The notes under the pieces: model-generated
Databases searched by the model: none
What the model was told of the DNA's origin: nothing
Seen by the model: only the letters and a program-made list of their open reading frames with translations
From: Nesterenkonia sphaerica
Lineage (GTDB): Bacteria > Actinomycetota > Actinomycetes > Actinomycetales > Micrococcaceae
Assembly (NCBI RefSeq): GCF_005771565.1
Contig: NZ_VAWA01000015.1
Span: forward strand, 1-55,602
Reading direction: 5' to 3'
Length of the DNA stretch: 55,602 bases
Shown here: positions 9,551 through 18,256 of the stretch, piece after piece
Layout of the letters: each line of letters opens with the position of its first letter
Numbering within the stretch: position 1 is the stretch's first letter
Translations under genes and position numbers: made by a program

Positions 9551-10000
9551 GTGACTGACTTGATAGTTGAAGCCGACGGCGGCAGCCGCGGAAACCCTGG
9601 AATCGCCGGTGCCGGCGCGCTCGTTCGTGACCGGCAGGGAGCCCTCCTCGCGGTCAAAGCCGTCCCCCTGGGGAAGGCCAGCAACAACGTCGCGGAGTAC
9701 ACCGGCCTCATCGCCGGACTAGAACTGGCCCGCCAGATCGACCCCGGCGCCTCGGTGGAGGTCCGTATGGACTCGAAACTCGTGGTCGAGCAGATGAGCG
9801 GGCGGTGGAAGATCAAGCACGAGGACATGAAACGCCTGGCCCAGGAAGCCAGCCAGATTCTGTCCCCGTTGCAGGTCACCTACACCTGGATCCCCCGGGC
9901 TGAGAACGCCGACGCTGACCGGCTCAGCAATGAGGCTATGGACGCCTCGGCCGCCGGACGTCAGTGGGACCCGGCGGCCAGCGCCCTGCGCGTGGGGTGA
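9551..10000 (+). CDS. Ribonuclease H-like protein (single-domain)
   Basis: The 149-residue RNase HI fold protein degrades, or is predicted to degrade, the RNA strand of RNA:DNA hybrids. The four acidic catalytic positions are visible: Asp in VEADGGSRGNPG, Glu in NNVAEYTGL, Asp in RMDSKLVVEQM and Asp in NADADRLSNEA. GTG 9551 is the start because the first strand (DLIVEADGG) follows immediately. The mycobacterial homologue is fused to a CobC-type phosphatase domain; here the protein stops after the RNase H domain, 1 nt before the convergent gnd gene. Confidence 0.85.
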   Translation: MTDLIVEADGGSRGNPGIAGAGALVRDRQGALLAVKAVPLGKASNNVAEYTGLIAGLELARQIDPGASVEVRMDSKLVVEQMSGRWKIKHEDMKRLAQEASQILSPLQVTYTWIPRAENADADRLSNEAMDASAAGRQWDPAASALRVG

Positions 10001-10001
10001 G

Positions 10002-11462
10002 TCAGACCTCGGTCTCGGACCTGTCGCCGGACCAGCGGGTGTGAAACGTGCCCGGCTTGTCCACACGCTGGTAGGTGTGCGCGCCGAAGTAGTCCCGCAG
10101 CCCCTGGGTCAGGGCTGCCGGCAGTCGGTCTCTGCGTAGGGAGTCGTAGTACGCCAGCGAGGAACTGAACACAGGCGCAGGCACACCATAGGTGGCCGCC
10201 GCAGCCACCACTCTCCGCCAGGCCGGCAAGCATTCGTGGATCGCTTCGGTGAACTCCGGGGCCAGCAGCAGATTCGCCGGACGTTCACCGGCAGGAGCCT
10301 CATAGGCCCTCATGATCGTGTCGAGCAGATCGGCACGGATGATACACCCAGCACGCCACAGACTGGCGATGGTGCGCATATCAAGTTCCCAGCCGTACTG
10401 TTCTGCTGCGGCGGCGAGCATGTCGAAGCCCTGGGCGTAGGAGACCAGCTTGGAGGCGTAGAGCGCTTTGCGGATGTCCTCCACGAACTCTTGGCGGGCG
10501 TCCCCTGCGCCGTAGAGCTCTTCAGCGGTGACCGCTTCGTTGATACCTGCCGGGAAGGCGCGGTTGGTCACTGCGCGCAGTTCCTGCTGCGAGGAGATCG
10601 ACCGGGCGAAGACCGACTCCGCGATCGTGGTCACCGGTGACCCGACGTCCATGCCGGAGATGGCGGTCCACCGTCCGGTGCCCTTCTGCCCGGCGGCGTC
10701 GACAATCACGTCGACCAATGGCCGGCCGGTGAGCTCGTCCTCCTGCTCCAGAACCTCGGAGGTGATCTCAATCAGGTACGAGGCTAGATCGGTGGTGTTC
10801 CACTCGCGGAAAACTCTTGCCTGCTCCCCTGGCTCGAGACCGGTCAGCGAGCGCATCAGGTCGTAAGATTCGCCGATGACCTGCATGTCCGCGTATTCGA
10901 TTCCGTTGTGGACCATCTTCACGAAGTGGCCCGCACCGTCGGTGCCCACCCAGGCGCAGCAGGGCTCGCCGTGATAGTCAGCGGCAATCTTCTCCAGCAT
11001 TGGGCCCAGCGTGGCGTAGGACTCTTTGGACCCGCCCGGCATGATGGAGGGCCCGTTCAGCGCACCCTCCTCACCCCCGGAGACTCCGACTCCCACGAAG
11101 TGCAGGCCGTGCTCGCGCAGGGCCGCTTCGCGGCGTCGGGTCTCTTCGTAGTGCGAGTTCCCGGCATCGATGACAATGTCGCCGTCTTCCAGCAGCGGGG
11201 TCAGCTCGTCAATCACTGCGTCCACTGGCGCTCCGGCCTTGACCATGACGAGTACGCGGCGCGGACGCTCTAGCGAATCAACCAGTTCTGCCAAAGACGC
11301 CGTGCGGACAAATTCGCCTTCGGAGGAGTAGGAATTGATCAGCGCGTCGGTCCGGCCGACTGTGCGGTTGTGCAGGGCCACGGTGTATCCGTTCCTCGCC
11401 AGATTCCGAGCCAGATTTGCGCCCATGACGGCAAGGCCAGTCACTCCGATGTCAGCGCCCAT
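10002..11462 (-). CDS. gnd: 6-phosphogluconate dehydrogenase, decarboxylating
   Basis: It catalyses the oxidative decarboxylation of 6-phosphogluconate to ribulose 5-phosphate in the pentose phosphate pathway. The 486 residues match the long NADP-type enzyme. The N-terminal Rossmann motif GLAVMGANLARNLARNG is followed by the NADP-site NRT, the substrate motif GVGVSGGEEGA and the catalytic KMVHNGIEYADMQ. The C-terminal tail with HTRW is typical of the family. ATG 11462 begins MGADIGVTGLAVMG. It lies 86 nt downstream of ppk2 and may have its own promoter. Confidence 0.95.
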   Translation of the reverse strand: MGADIGVTGLAVMGANLARNLARNGYTVALHNRTVGRTDALINSYSSEGEFVRTASLAELVDSLERPRRVLVMVKAGAPVDAVIDELTPLLEDGDIVIDAGNSHYEETRRREAALREHGLHFVGVGVSGGEEGALNGPSIMPGGSKESYATLGPMLEKIAADYHGEPCCAWVGTDGAGHFVKMVHNGIEYADMQVIGESYDLMRSLTGLEPGEQARVFREWNTTDLASYLIEITSEVLEQEDELTGRPLVDVIVDAAGQKGTGRWTAISGMDVGSPVTTIAESVFARSISSQQELRAVTNRAFPAGINEAVTAEELYGAGDARQEFVEDIRKALYASKLVSYAQGFDMLAAAAEQYGWELDMRTIASLWRAGCIIRADLLDTIMRAYEAPAGERPANLLLAPEFTEAIHECLPAWRRVVAAAATYGVPAPVFSSSLAYYDSLRRDRLPAALTQGLRDYFGAHTYQRVDKPGTFHTRWSGDRSETEV

Positions 11463-11548
11463 TGAATGCGTCTCCCTCAGCGGTCAGTCAGTGTGGTGTA
11501 TGCGGTGCCTCACTGATCCTACCGTGCAGCTCCCGCTAGGCCGGGGGG

Positions 11549-12481
11549 CTAGTCCCCGACTGCGTTGCGCCCACGCTGGACGATCAGCGGATCGGGCTCG
11601 CCCACCACTGCGTGATCTTTGCCCTCGTATTCGAACTGCGCCAGGAAGTGGCGCATGGCGTTGAGCCGCGCTCGCTTCTTGTCATTGGACTTGATGGTCA
11701 TCCATGGTGCGTGGTCGGTGTCGGTGCGGCGGAACATCTCTTCCTTCGCTTCCGTGTAGTCCTCCCACCGATCCAGGGACTCCAGGTCCATCGGGGAGAG
11801 TTTCCACTGCCGCACGGGGTCGATCTGCCTGATGGCGAACCGGGTGCGCTGTTCTTTCTGCGTCACTGAGAACCAGAATTTTGTCAGGTGAATGCCGGCA
11901 TCGACCAGCATCTGTTCGAACCTCGGCGCCTGGTTCATGAATGTCTCGTAATCGTCATCCGAGCAGAAGCCCATCACCCGCTCCACCCCGGCTCGGTTGT
12001 ACCATGACCGGTCGAACAGGACCATCTCTCCGGCGGTCGGCAGGTAGTAGGCGTAGCGCTGAAAGTACCACTGTCCCTGTTCTCGGTCTGAAGGCTTCGA
12101 CAGGGCCACCACACGCGCCGTGCGGGGATTGAGGTGCTCAGTGAAGCGTTTGATCGTGCCGCCCTTGCCAGCAGCATCCCGGCCTTCAAAGACAATCACA
12201 TGCTTGAGCCCGAAGTCCTCGGCCCAGTACTGGAACTTCAGCAGCTCCACCTGTAGGTGGTACTTCTCAATTTCGTAGAGCTCCCGGCTCATCCGCTCCT
12301 CATAGGGATAGTTCTCCTGCCAGGTCTCCACCGCGTTGCCCTGGGGGTCGATCAGGTCGGGGTCGGGGGTGTGTCCGTCCTGGACGGTGTAGCCGCCCTC
12401 ACGCAGCTGGTCGATGAATTCCCGGAGGTTCTGCCGAGGCTTGTTGGCTTCCAGGCCCTCCCACCATTCCTGCTTGACCAT
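11549..12481 (-). CDS. ppk2: Polyphosphate kinase 2 family protein
   Basis: The 310-residue PPK2 transfers phosphate between polyphosphate and nucleotides. The P-loop is GRDAAGKGG (100-108), the Walker B-like region is FDRSWYNRAGVERVMG near residue 155, and the lid and basic channel segments (RTRFAIRQIDPVRQWKLSPMD, SNDKKRARLNAM) follow. The single PPK2 domain with an N-terminal extension of about 70 residues resembles class I PPK2, which usually makes NTP from NDP and polyphosphate. The class is an inference. It is 22 nt downstream of zapE and probably co-transcribed. Confidence 0.9.
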   Translation of the reverse strand: MVKQEWWEGLEANKPRQNLREFIDQLREGGYTVQDGHTPDPDLIDPQGNAVETWQENYPYEERMSRELYEIEKYHLQVELLKFQYWAEDFGLKHVIVFEGRDAAGKGGTIKRFTEHLNPRTARVVALSKPSDREQGQWYFQRYAYYLPTAGEMVLFDRSWYNRAGVERVMGFCSDDDYETFMNQAPRFEQMLVDAGIHLTKFWFSVTQKEQRTRFAIRQIDPVRQWKLSPMDLESLDRWEDYTEAKEEMFRRTDTDHAPWMTIKSNDKKRARLNAMRHFLAQFEYEGKDHAVVGEPDPLIVQRGRNAVGD

Positions 12482-12503
12482 TGCTGCCTGTCCTTTCTGA
12501 ACG

Positions 12504-13571
12504 CTAGAGCGCCTGCTCGCCCATCTGACCTGCGCGGGCCAGTGCGGTGAGTCGTGAGACTGTCCGGTAGTACTTCTTCATATAGCCGCTGGAGAGCATC
12601 TCCTCGGTGAACATCTGGTCAAAGGGGACCCCTGAGGCGACGATCTTCACGTCTTGGTCGTAGAGCCGGTCGGCCAGGACCACGAAGCGCAGTCCTAAGG
12701 ACTGGCTCTCCACGGTCTCGACGTCCTTGAGGATCAGCACGTCCACTCCCGTGACCAGTTGCCGGTACCGGCTGGGATGAACTTTGCTCAAGTGTTCACA
12801 CAATGTGGTGAAGTCATCCACCGCCCGCTGCTGGTCAGGAAATTCACGTTCGGCGAAACCTTCCAGCTCGCCGGTGCGCAGCGGGGCGGGGGCCTCAGGC
12901 AGCCCGCGGTGACGGTAGTCCTCGCCGTCGACCCGGATCACCCGGAACTGGTCCGCCAGCACCTGAATCTCGCGCTTGAAGTCCGCCGCAGCAAACCGCC
13001 CGTCGCCGAGCGAACCGGGCAGGGTGTTGGAGGTGGCCGCGAGCTTCACCCCAGCATCGGCCAGTTCACGCAGCAGCCGCGACATCAGTGTGGTGTCCCC
13101 GGCGTCGTCGAGCTCGAACTCGTCGATGCAGATCAGCTGATAGCTGCTCAACACCTCCACCGTCTTGCGGAAGCTCAGCGCGCCGACCAGGTTCGTATAC
13201 TCCACGAATGTTCCGAAGGCCCGCTGGTCCTCCGGCACCCCCTGTTCGGCTGCAGCGTGATACAGCGAGGCCAACAGGTGCGTCTTGCCCACTCCGAAGC
13301 CGCCGTCGAGGTAAATTCCAGCTGGCCCGTGCGGCTTGGCTCGGCCGCCGAAGAGCTTGCCGAAGAAGGACGACGACGCCGGTTTCCCCACCGTGCCGGA
13401 GAACTCACGCAGCGCGGTGACAGCCTGCTGCTGGGAGGGGTGGTGCGGGTCGGGGATGTAGCTGTCGAAAGAGACGTCAGCGAACCGGAAGGAGGGGCGC
13501 AGTCCCGCCAGGAGATCATCGACGGTGACCTGGGGTGCGCGTTCGGACAGCGGCGGCACGACAGAAGACAT
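12504..13571 (-). CDS. zapE: ZapE/AFG1-like AAA ATPase
   Basis: The 355-residue AFG1-like ATPase has Walker A GGFGVGKT (90-97) and Walker B LICIDEFEL (146-154). It keeps the family segments FVEYTNLVGALSF and TSNTLPGSLGDGRF. In E. coli ZapE associates with the divisome and affects the Z-ring; mitochondrial AFG1 acts in protein quality control. ATG 13571 is chosen because the family-like sequence begins there; the in-frame extension upstream is low-complexity and overlaps the divergent sufE gene. It is the first gene before ppk2. Confidence 0.88.
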   Translation of the reverse strand: MSSVVPPLSERAPQVTVDDLLAGLRPSFRFADVSFDSYIPDPHHPSQQQAVTALREFSGTVGKPASSSFFGKLFGGRAKPHGPAGIYLDGGFGVGKTHLLASLYHAAAEQGVPEDQRAFGTFVEYTNLVGALSFRKTVEVLSSYQLICIDEFELDDAGDTTLMSRLLRELADAGVKLAATSNTLPGSLGDGRFAAADFKREIQVLADQFRVIRVDGEDYRHRGLPEAPAPLRTGELEGFAEREFPDQQRAVDDFTTLCEHLSKVHPSRYRQLVTGVDVLILKDVETVESQSLGLRFVVLADRLYDQDVKIVASGVPFDQMFTEEMLSSGYMKKYYRTVSRLTALARAGQMGEQAL

Positions 13572-13660
13572 GACCCCCACTTTACGCCCGTGTAGCGGGC
13601 CCATCCGGCCACCCCGGGGCGCTGGCGCCGACAGGCCGACCCGCAGGCTACGCTTAACCC

Positions 13661-14113
13661 ATGACTGAGGATACCCATCTTCCTCCGGCCCTGGCCGAGA
13701 TCGTCGAGGACTTCCACTCCGTCGATGACCGGGAGCGCCTGGAGCTGCTGCTCGAGTTCTCCCGGGAGCTGCCGGAACTTCCGGCGAAATACGGCGAGAA
13801 CTATGCGGCATCCATGGAGCAGGTGGTGGAGTGCCAGTCCCCACTGTTCTTGGCGATGGAGCACCACGAGGACGGCACAGTCGATCTGGTCTTCGCCGCA
13901 CCCGCCGAAGCGCCAACCACCCGAGGGTTCGCCTCCATCCTCCAGCAGGGACTCTCCGGGCTCCGCGGCGAGGAGATACTCGCTGTCCCGGACGATCTGC
14001 ATCAACGGCTAGGGCTGGCGAAGGCCATCACCCCCCTGCGGCTGCGGGGCATGGCCGCCATGCTGGGACGCATCAAGCGTAATATTCGACAGCATCTGGT
14101 GCCGGTCCCGTGA
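13661..14113 (+). CDS. sufE: SufE family sulfur-acceptor protein
   Basis: The 150-residue protein is a SufE homologue. SufE accepts persulfide sulfur from a cysteine desulfurase for Fe-S cluster assembly. The acceptor cysteine is in VVECQSPLF (Cys58), followed by the typical GFASILQQGLSGL helix. Related actinobacterial loci often pair sufE with a rhodanese-type sulfurtransferase gene; none is seen here. It is divergent from zapE and overlaps the downstream glycerophosphodiesterase gene by 4 nt (GTGA), indicating coupling. Confidence 0.9.
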   Translation: MTEDTHLPPALAEIVEDFHSVDDRERLELLLEFSRELPELPAKYGENYAASMEQVVECQSPLFLAMEHHEDGTVDLVFAAPAEAPTTRGFASILQQGLSGLRGEEILAVPDDLHQRLGLAKAITPLRLRGMAAMLGRIKRNIRQHLVPVP

Positions 14114-14868
14114 GCCGGGCTCCCTCTTGGCTGCTGAGCCGTCCGGTGGCGCACCGTGGACTGCACAGCCACCGGCTGCCGGAGAACACGCTGGGGGCTT
14201 TCGGGGCTGCCATTGAGGCGGGGTTCCCCATTGAACTCGACGTGCAGCTGACCGCCGACGATCAGATGGTGGTTCACCACGACACTGATTTGCGCAGGCT
14301 CTCCGACCGGCCCCAACGAGTGCGTGAGCTGACCCTGGAGCAGCTGCGCCAGGTACGAATCGGCGGAACGGATCAGCATCCGCCGGGCCTGGTCGAGACC
14401 CTGGAATACATTGATGGCCGGGTGCCGGTGGTGGTCGAGATCAAAGCGGGCGACCCACGGTATCTGCGCGCGCTGGCCACCGCGGCCGCTCTTCGTCACT
14501 ACAGCGGCCCGCTGACGGTGCAGTCCTTCGACCCCTTCATTGTGGGCTGGTTCCGCCGGAACGCTCCCGAGATCCTGCGCGGCCAGCTTTCCGGCAGCAT
14601 GGCCGATGTGCGGACCATCAACTGGGGAACCCGGCGCATGCTGCAGAACTTGGCCTTCAGCGTGGTCTCCCGTCCTGACTACATCGGATACGAGTTCGGC
14701 TTCACCACCCCCCGGCGTGCCCGGCTGATCCGGAAGAAGTGGCCGCTGCTGCTGTGGACCATCACTACCCGAGAGGACATGGCCCGGGCGCTGACCCTGG
14801 CGGACAATGTGATCTTTGAAGGCTTCGACCCTTCAGCCGGAGGCACCGGGCAGGGGCTCGCTGAATAA
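14110..14868 (+). CDS. Glycerophosphodiester phosphodiesterase
   Basis: The enzyme hydrolyses glycerophosphodiesters to glycerol 3-phosphate and an alcohol. The 252-residue TIM-barrel protein has the family sites in order: AHRG (14-17), PENTLGAF (24-31), IELDVQLT (41-48, metal-binding Glu42 and Asp44) and HHDTDLRRL (56-64). There is no signal peptide, so it is probably cytoplasmic. The GTG start lies in a GTGA overlap with sufE. Its 3' end overlaps the convergent alpha/beta hydrolase gene by 36 nt. Confidence 0.9.
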   Translation: MSRAPSWLLSRPVAHRGLHSHRLPENTLGAFGAAIEAGFPIELDVQLTADDQMVVHHDTDLRRLSDRPQRVRELTLEQLRQVRIGGTDQHPPGLVETLEYIDGRVPVVVEIKAGDPRYLRALATAAALRHYSGPLTVQSFDPFIVGWFRRNAPEILRGQLSGSMADVRTINWGTRRMLQNLAFSVVSRPDYIGYEFGFTTPRRARLIRKKWPLLLWTITTREDMARALTLADNVIFEGFDPSAGGTGQGLAE

Positions 14869-16074
14869 GTCGGTCAACCACTCATAGACCGCAGAGTCCC
14901 ACCGGTCCGGGTCGTAGTTCCGCTCCCTGACGTGACCGGCCTTCTCGAAGGGCACAAAGCTGACCAGCTCGTTGCGCTCAGCCAGCTCCCGACTGGGCTG
15001 ATAGGGGACGACGGCGTCGTCGACGCTGTGCAGTATCAGAGTGCGGGTGTGCAGCTGGTCCGCCCGGGCGATCCAATTCAGCGCTTTCAGGTCCACTGGT
15101 GAGGCCAGGCCGGTGACTTTCCTGCCTGCTTCGTTCGACAGCAGCCACTGGGCCAGGCGGCCGACGGGTTGGGGCACGCGCCGGGACCGGGCCTGATGAC
15201 TGAGCACGTCCATCCAGTCGATGACCGGACCGGTCAGCACCAGGCTGCGGATCCTCGTGGTCAGCGGGGACCGGTCGGCTACCTGCAGCGCCACTGCACC
15301 GCCCATGGACCAGCCGAAGAGGATGACGTCCTCGGCGCCGTGGTCGAGCGCGTACCGAACGGCGACTTCCACGTCCTCCCACTCGGTGCCCCCCAGGCCG
15401 TAGCGTCCGTCCGGACCGGCGGGTGCCTCTCCGTCATTGCGGTGGGATACCAGCAGCGCATCCGCACCGAGCGCCCGGGCCACCGGCAGCCCTTTGATGC
15501 CCTCTGCACGGGTCGAGGTGCGACCATGCACCATAATCGCCCAGACTTTCTTCTCGGCCAAGGGTCCGGCAGGGTTGCCGTGCGGGACGTACCAGGCCGG
15601 AGCATCGCCGACCGGAAGCCGGAGCGTCACATCGGTGTAGTCGAATCCGGCTTCGGCAGGGCTGCGGTACAGCGTGGAGCTGAATGACCCCGTCCTGGTC
15701 CGTCGCAGATCTCCGCCGTGAACGCCCAGCACCCTGCGCGTCACCGTCCGGCGCTCGAGGGCGGTGATCTGACCTATCTGAGCCACGGCTGCACCGCGGT
15801 TGAAGTGCAGCCCGTACCATCCGGGAACCGTGGTCTCCTTGGTGGCGGGCAGGATGACCTGGAGTCCGTCGGAATCCTCGATCACCGCGAGGACCTCTAC
15901 GCGCTCTGAGGCGTCGTGGACCGGGACGACCACCATCCGAGCCAGGTATGCCGAGGCGCTCGACATCAGGCCGGCCAGCGCTGTGCCGACGGCCAACCCC
16001 GTCCCTGCGCCCAGCAGGGCCGAGCGCACCCAGGGGGTGGGCTCGGCTTCGCGCCGTGTGAGCTGAGCTTGCAT
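14833..16074 (-). CDS. Alpha/beta hydrolase, membrane-anchored
   Basis: This 413-residue hydrolase has a hydrophobic N-terminal segment (about residues 18-45) and a beta-rich region before the catalytic domain. The nucleophile elbow is GWSMGG (Ser256). The acid is probably in LHSVDDAVVPY and the catalytic histidine in FEKAGHVRE near the C-terminus. The oxyanion region is MVHGRTSTRAEG. The substrate is unknown. ATG 16074 (MQAQLTRRE) is preferred over an upstream start that would add 16 arginine-rich residues. It is divergent from msrB. Confidence 0.82.
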   Translation of the reverse strand: MQAQLTRREAEPTPWVRSALLGAGTGLAVGTALAGLMSSASAYLARMVVVPVHDASERVEVLAVIEDSDGLQVILPATKETTVPGWYGLHFNRGAAVAQIGQITALERRTVTRRVLGVHGGDLRRTRTGSFSSTLYRSPAEAGFDYTDVTLRLPVGDAPAWYVPHGNPAGPLAEKKVWAIMVHGRTSTRAEGIKGLPVARALGADALLVSHRNDGEAPAGPDGRYGLGGTEWEDVEVAVRYALDHGAEDVILFGWSMGGAVALQVADRSPLTTRIRSLVLTGPVIDWMDVLSHQARSRRVPQPVGRLAQWLLSNEAGRKVTGLASPVDLKALNWIARADQLHTRTLILHSVDDAVVPYQPSRELAERNELVSFVPFEKAGHVRERNYDPDRWDSAVYEWLTDLFSEPLPGASG

Positions 16075-16141
16075 TATCCTCCCGCAGCCTCTGACTTCCC
16101 CCACTGTACGTCTGCTCCGCATCGGCCCCTAAACTGGAGCC

Positions 16142-16552
16142 ATGCAGAACGACCCATTCCGCGAGAATCTCAATGACTTCGAATTCCACGTGCTGCGCGA
16201 AGGCGGCACCGAACGCCCTTATACCGGAGAGTACTGGAACAATAAGGAGCCTGGCACCTATTTCTGCAAAGCCTGCGGGGCCAAACTTTTCTCCTCGGAG
16301 ACCAAGTTCGACTCCCGCTGCGGGTGGCCCAGCTTCTTCAAGCCCGCGGAGAATTCCAACGTGACCTACGTCAACGACTCCAGCATGGGCATGACCCGCA
16401 TTGAGGTGCAGTGCGGATCCTGCGGCTCCCACTTGGGTCACGTGTTCGAAGGCGAAGGGTTCGACACCCCCACCGACCTGCGCTATTGCATCAACTCGGT
16501 GTCCATGACCTTCGAACCGGCCTCCGACGCCCCCGGCACGGTGGGCAACTGA
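16142..16552 (+). CDS. msrB: Peptide methionine (R)-S-oxide reductase
   Basis: It reduces the R-epimer of methionine sulfoxide. The 136-residue protein has two zinc-binding CxxC pairs (Cys42/Cys45 and Cys91/Cys94), the catalytic cysteine in RYCINSV (Cys116) and a probable resolving Cys60 in SRCGWPSF. The next gene begins 1 nt after its stop, so msrB and the aldolase-like gene form a bicistron. Confidence 0.95.
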   Translation: MQNDPFRENLNDFEFHVLREGGTERPYTGEYWNNKEPGTYFCKACGAKLFSSETKFDSRCGWPSFFKPAENSNVTYVNDSSMGMTRIEVQCGSCGSHLGHVFEGEGFDTPTDLRYCINSVSMTFEPASDAPGTVGN

Positions 16553-16553
16553 A

Positions 16554-17618
16554 ATGGGAAAACAGCGCTCGACGGCGACCCATCTGGACCCCAGTTTCGC
16601 CTCCGACAATGTCGCAGGCATCAGCCCCAGCATTATCACCGCCCTCGCCCGGGTCAATGAGGCACCGGCGGCCCCATACGGGGGCGACGCCGCCTCAGCC
16701 GCTCTGGAGGAGTGGGCTCAGCAGGAGTTCGGCTCGCAGGCGGAGATCTACCCGGTCTTCAACGGAACTGGCGCAAATGTCGTCGCCCTGCAGGCGATGC
16801 TCCCTAGGTGGGGCGCGGCCATCTGCAGCGCCGGAGCGCACCTGAATAACGACGAAGGCGCCGCTCCGGAGCGGCTGGGGTCCATCAAGCTCCTGCCCCG
16901 GGCGGCGCCGCAGGGCAAGCTGGACGTCAGCGATATTGAGGCTGAGCTGGGTGCGGTGGGCTTCGTCCACGCTGCCCAGCCGCTGGCGGTGACCCTCACT
17001 CAGTCCACCGAAGTCGGCACCCTCTACAGCCTCGAAGAGCTGGCAGCCGTCTCCGCCGCCGCCCACCACCACGGTATGGGCGTGCACATTGACGGTGCAC
17101 GGTTCGCCAATGCTGCGGTGGCCCTGGGGGTGGGACTCGGCGAGCTGGCCGCGCATTCGGGTGCCGACGTGGTCTCGCTGGGCGGGACGAAGAACGGCGC
17201 GCTGGCCGCGGAGGCTGTGGTGGTGGTGAACCCCGACCGCGTGGCCGGCCTGGGGTTCATCCGCAAATACTCCATGCAGCTGGCCAGTAAACAGCGCTTC
17301 ATCTCCAGCCAGCTGCTCGAACTTTTCAGCACTGAGCTCTGGCACCGAAACGCCGAACATGCCAACGCCCAGGCGGCCAAGTTGGCCCAGCGGCTGCAGG
17401 ATCTGGAAGGAGTGCGGGTGGCTGCCATGCCTTCGGTCAATGCGGTCTTCCCGGAGGTACCTGCAGAGATGGCTGCGCGCATTCAGAGCAGCTACCTGGT
17501 CCATACCTGGGATACCGCGCCCTCAGGAAACCCCGTGCTCCGCCTGATGTGCTCCTGGGAAACGACGGACGAACAGATCGAGGATCTGCTCAGTTGCGCC
17601 CTGCCGCGGCGTGCCTGA
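16554..17618 (+). CDS. Threonine aldolase / beta-eliminating lyase family PLP enzyme
   Basis: The 354-residue fold-type I PLP enzyme belongs to the low-specificity threonine aldolase family, which cleaves L-threonine or L-allo-threonine to glycine and acetaldehyde. The PLP lysine is in SLGGTKNG (Lys213), and the PLP-ring Asp is in VHIDGARFAN (Asp180). Family members sometimes act on other beta-hydroxy amino acids, so the substrate is not certain. It is translated directly behind msrB. Confidence 0.85.
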   Translation: MGKQRSTATHLDPSFASDNVAGISPSIITALARVNEAPAAPYGGDAASAALEEWAQQEFGSQAEIYPVFNGTGANVVALQAMLPRWGAAICSAGAHLNNDEGAAPERLGSIKLLPRAAPQGKLDVSDIEAELGAVGFVHAAQPLAVTLTQSTEVGTLYSLEELAAVSAAAHHHGMGVHIDGARFANAAVALGVGLGELAAHSGADVVSLGGTKNGALAAEAVVVVNPDRVAGLGFIRKYSMQLASKQRFISSQLLELFSTELWHRNAEHANAQAAKLAQRLQDLEGVRVAAMPSVNAVFPEVPAEMAARIQSSYLVHTWDTAPSGNPVLRLMCSWETTDEQIEDLLSCALPRRA

Positions 17619-17653
17619 CCGCCTGCTGTGGGGGTATTCCATAGGCTTAGGTA

Positions 17654-18256
17654 GTGAGCGTATTCGGCCCCCTCGCCGGAAGCCCCGCGCAGCCGGCCTC
17701 CAGCATCGATGAGTTGCCTGCTCGGTTTCGCAGCGCCATCGACCAGCTGCGCCGCGCTTCTCCCCGCGCTGACGCGGTCGTCGAAGAAGTGCCCGCCCCG
17801 GTTCGGCTGGCTCCCTATGCGGCAGCCCTGAGTGCAGAAATCGCCGACCACCCGGCCACCGGTCGCTTTATTCTGCTGCATGACCCTGCTGGACAGCAGG
17901 CCTGGGGCGGGGATTTCCGGGTGGTGATCTACATTCGTGCGGAGCTGGACCCTGAAATGGGCAACGACCCGCTGTTGGCCTCGGTGGCGTGGACCTGGTT
18001 GAGCGACTCCCTGGCCCAGCATGGGGTCCAGCACTCGCACGCCGGCGGGACCGCCACCCGGATACTCTCGGAGTCCTTCGGCTCCCTGGAGCGTCGCGAG
18101 GCCACCAATGATGTGGAGTTGCGGGCCTCCTGGACACCCGAGGACGCCCACTTCGGCGCGCATCTGGAAGCGTGGGCGGACATGGTGTGCTCCTTTGCCG
18201 GACTGCCTCCGCTGCCGGACGGCGTGGTGGCCCTGCCCCATATTCGGAGGAGCTGA
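17654..18256 (+). CDS. DUF3000 domain-containing protein
   Basis: The 200-residue protein belongs to DUF3000, an actinobacterial family of unknown function usually encoded just before RNase D, as here. Visible features are a central beta-rich region (WGGDFRVVIYIRAEL) and a conserved acidic/aromatic stretch (LASVAWTWLSDSL). GTG 17654 is the start. Its stop TGA shares one base with the ATG of the RNase D gene, giving tight coupling. No catalytic motif is evident. Confidence 0.82.
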   Translation: MSVFGPLAGSPAQPASSIDELPARFRSAIDQLRRASPRADAVVEEVPAPVRLAPYAAALSAEIADHPATGRFILLHDPAGQQAWGGDFRVVIYIRAELDPEMGNDPLLASVAWTWLSDSLAQHGVQHSHAGGTATRILSESFGSLERREATNDVELRASWTPEDAHFGAHLEAWADMVCSFAGLPPLPDGVVALPHIRRS

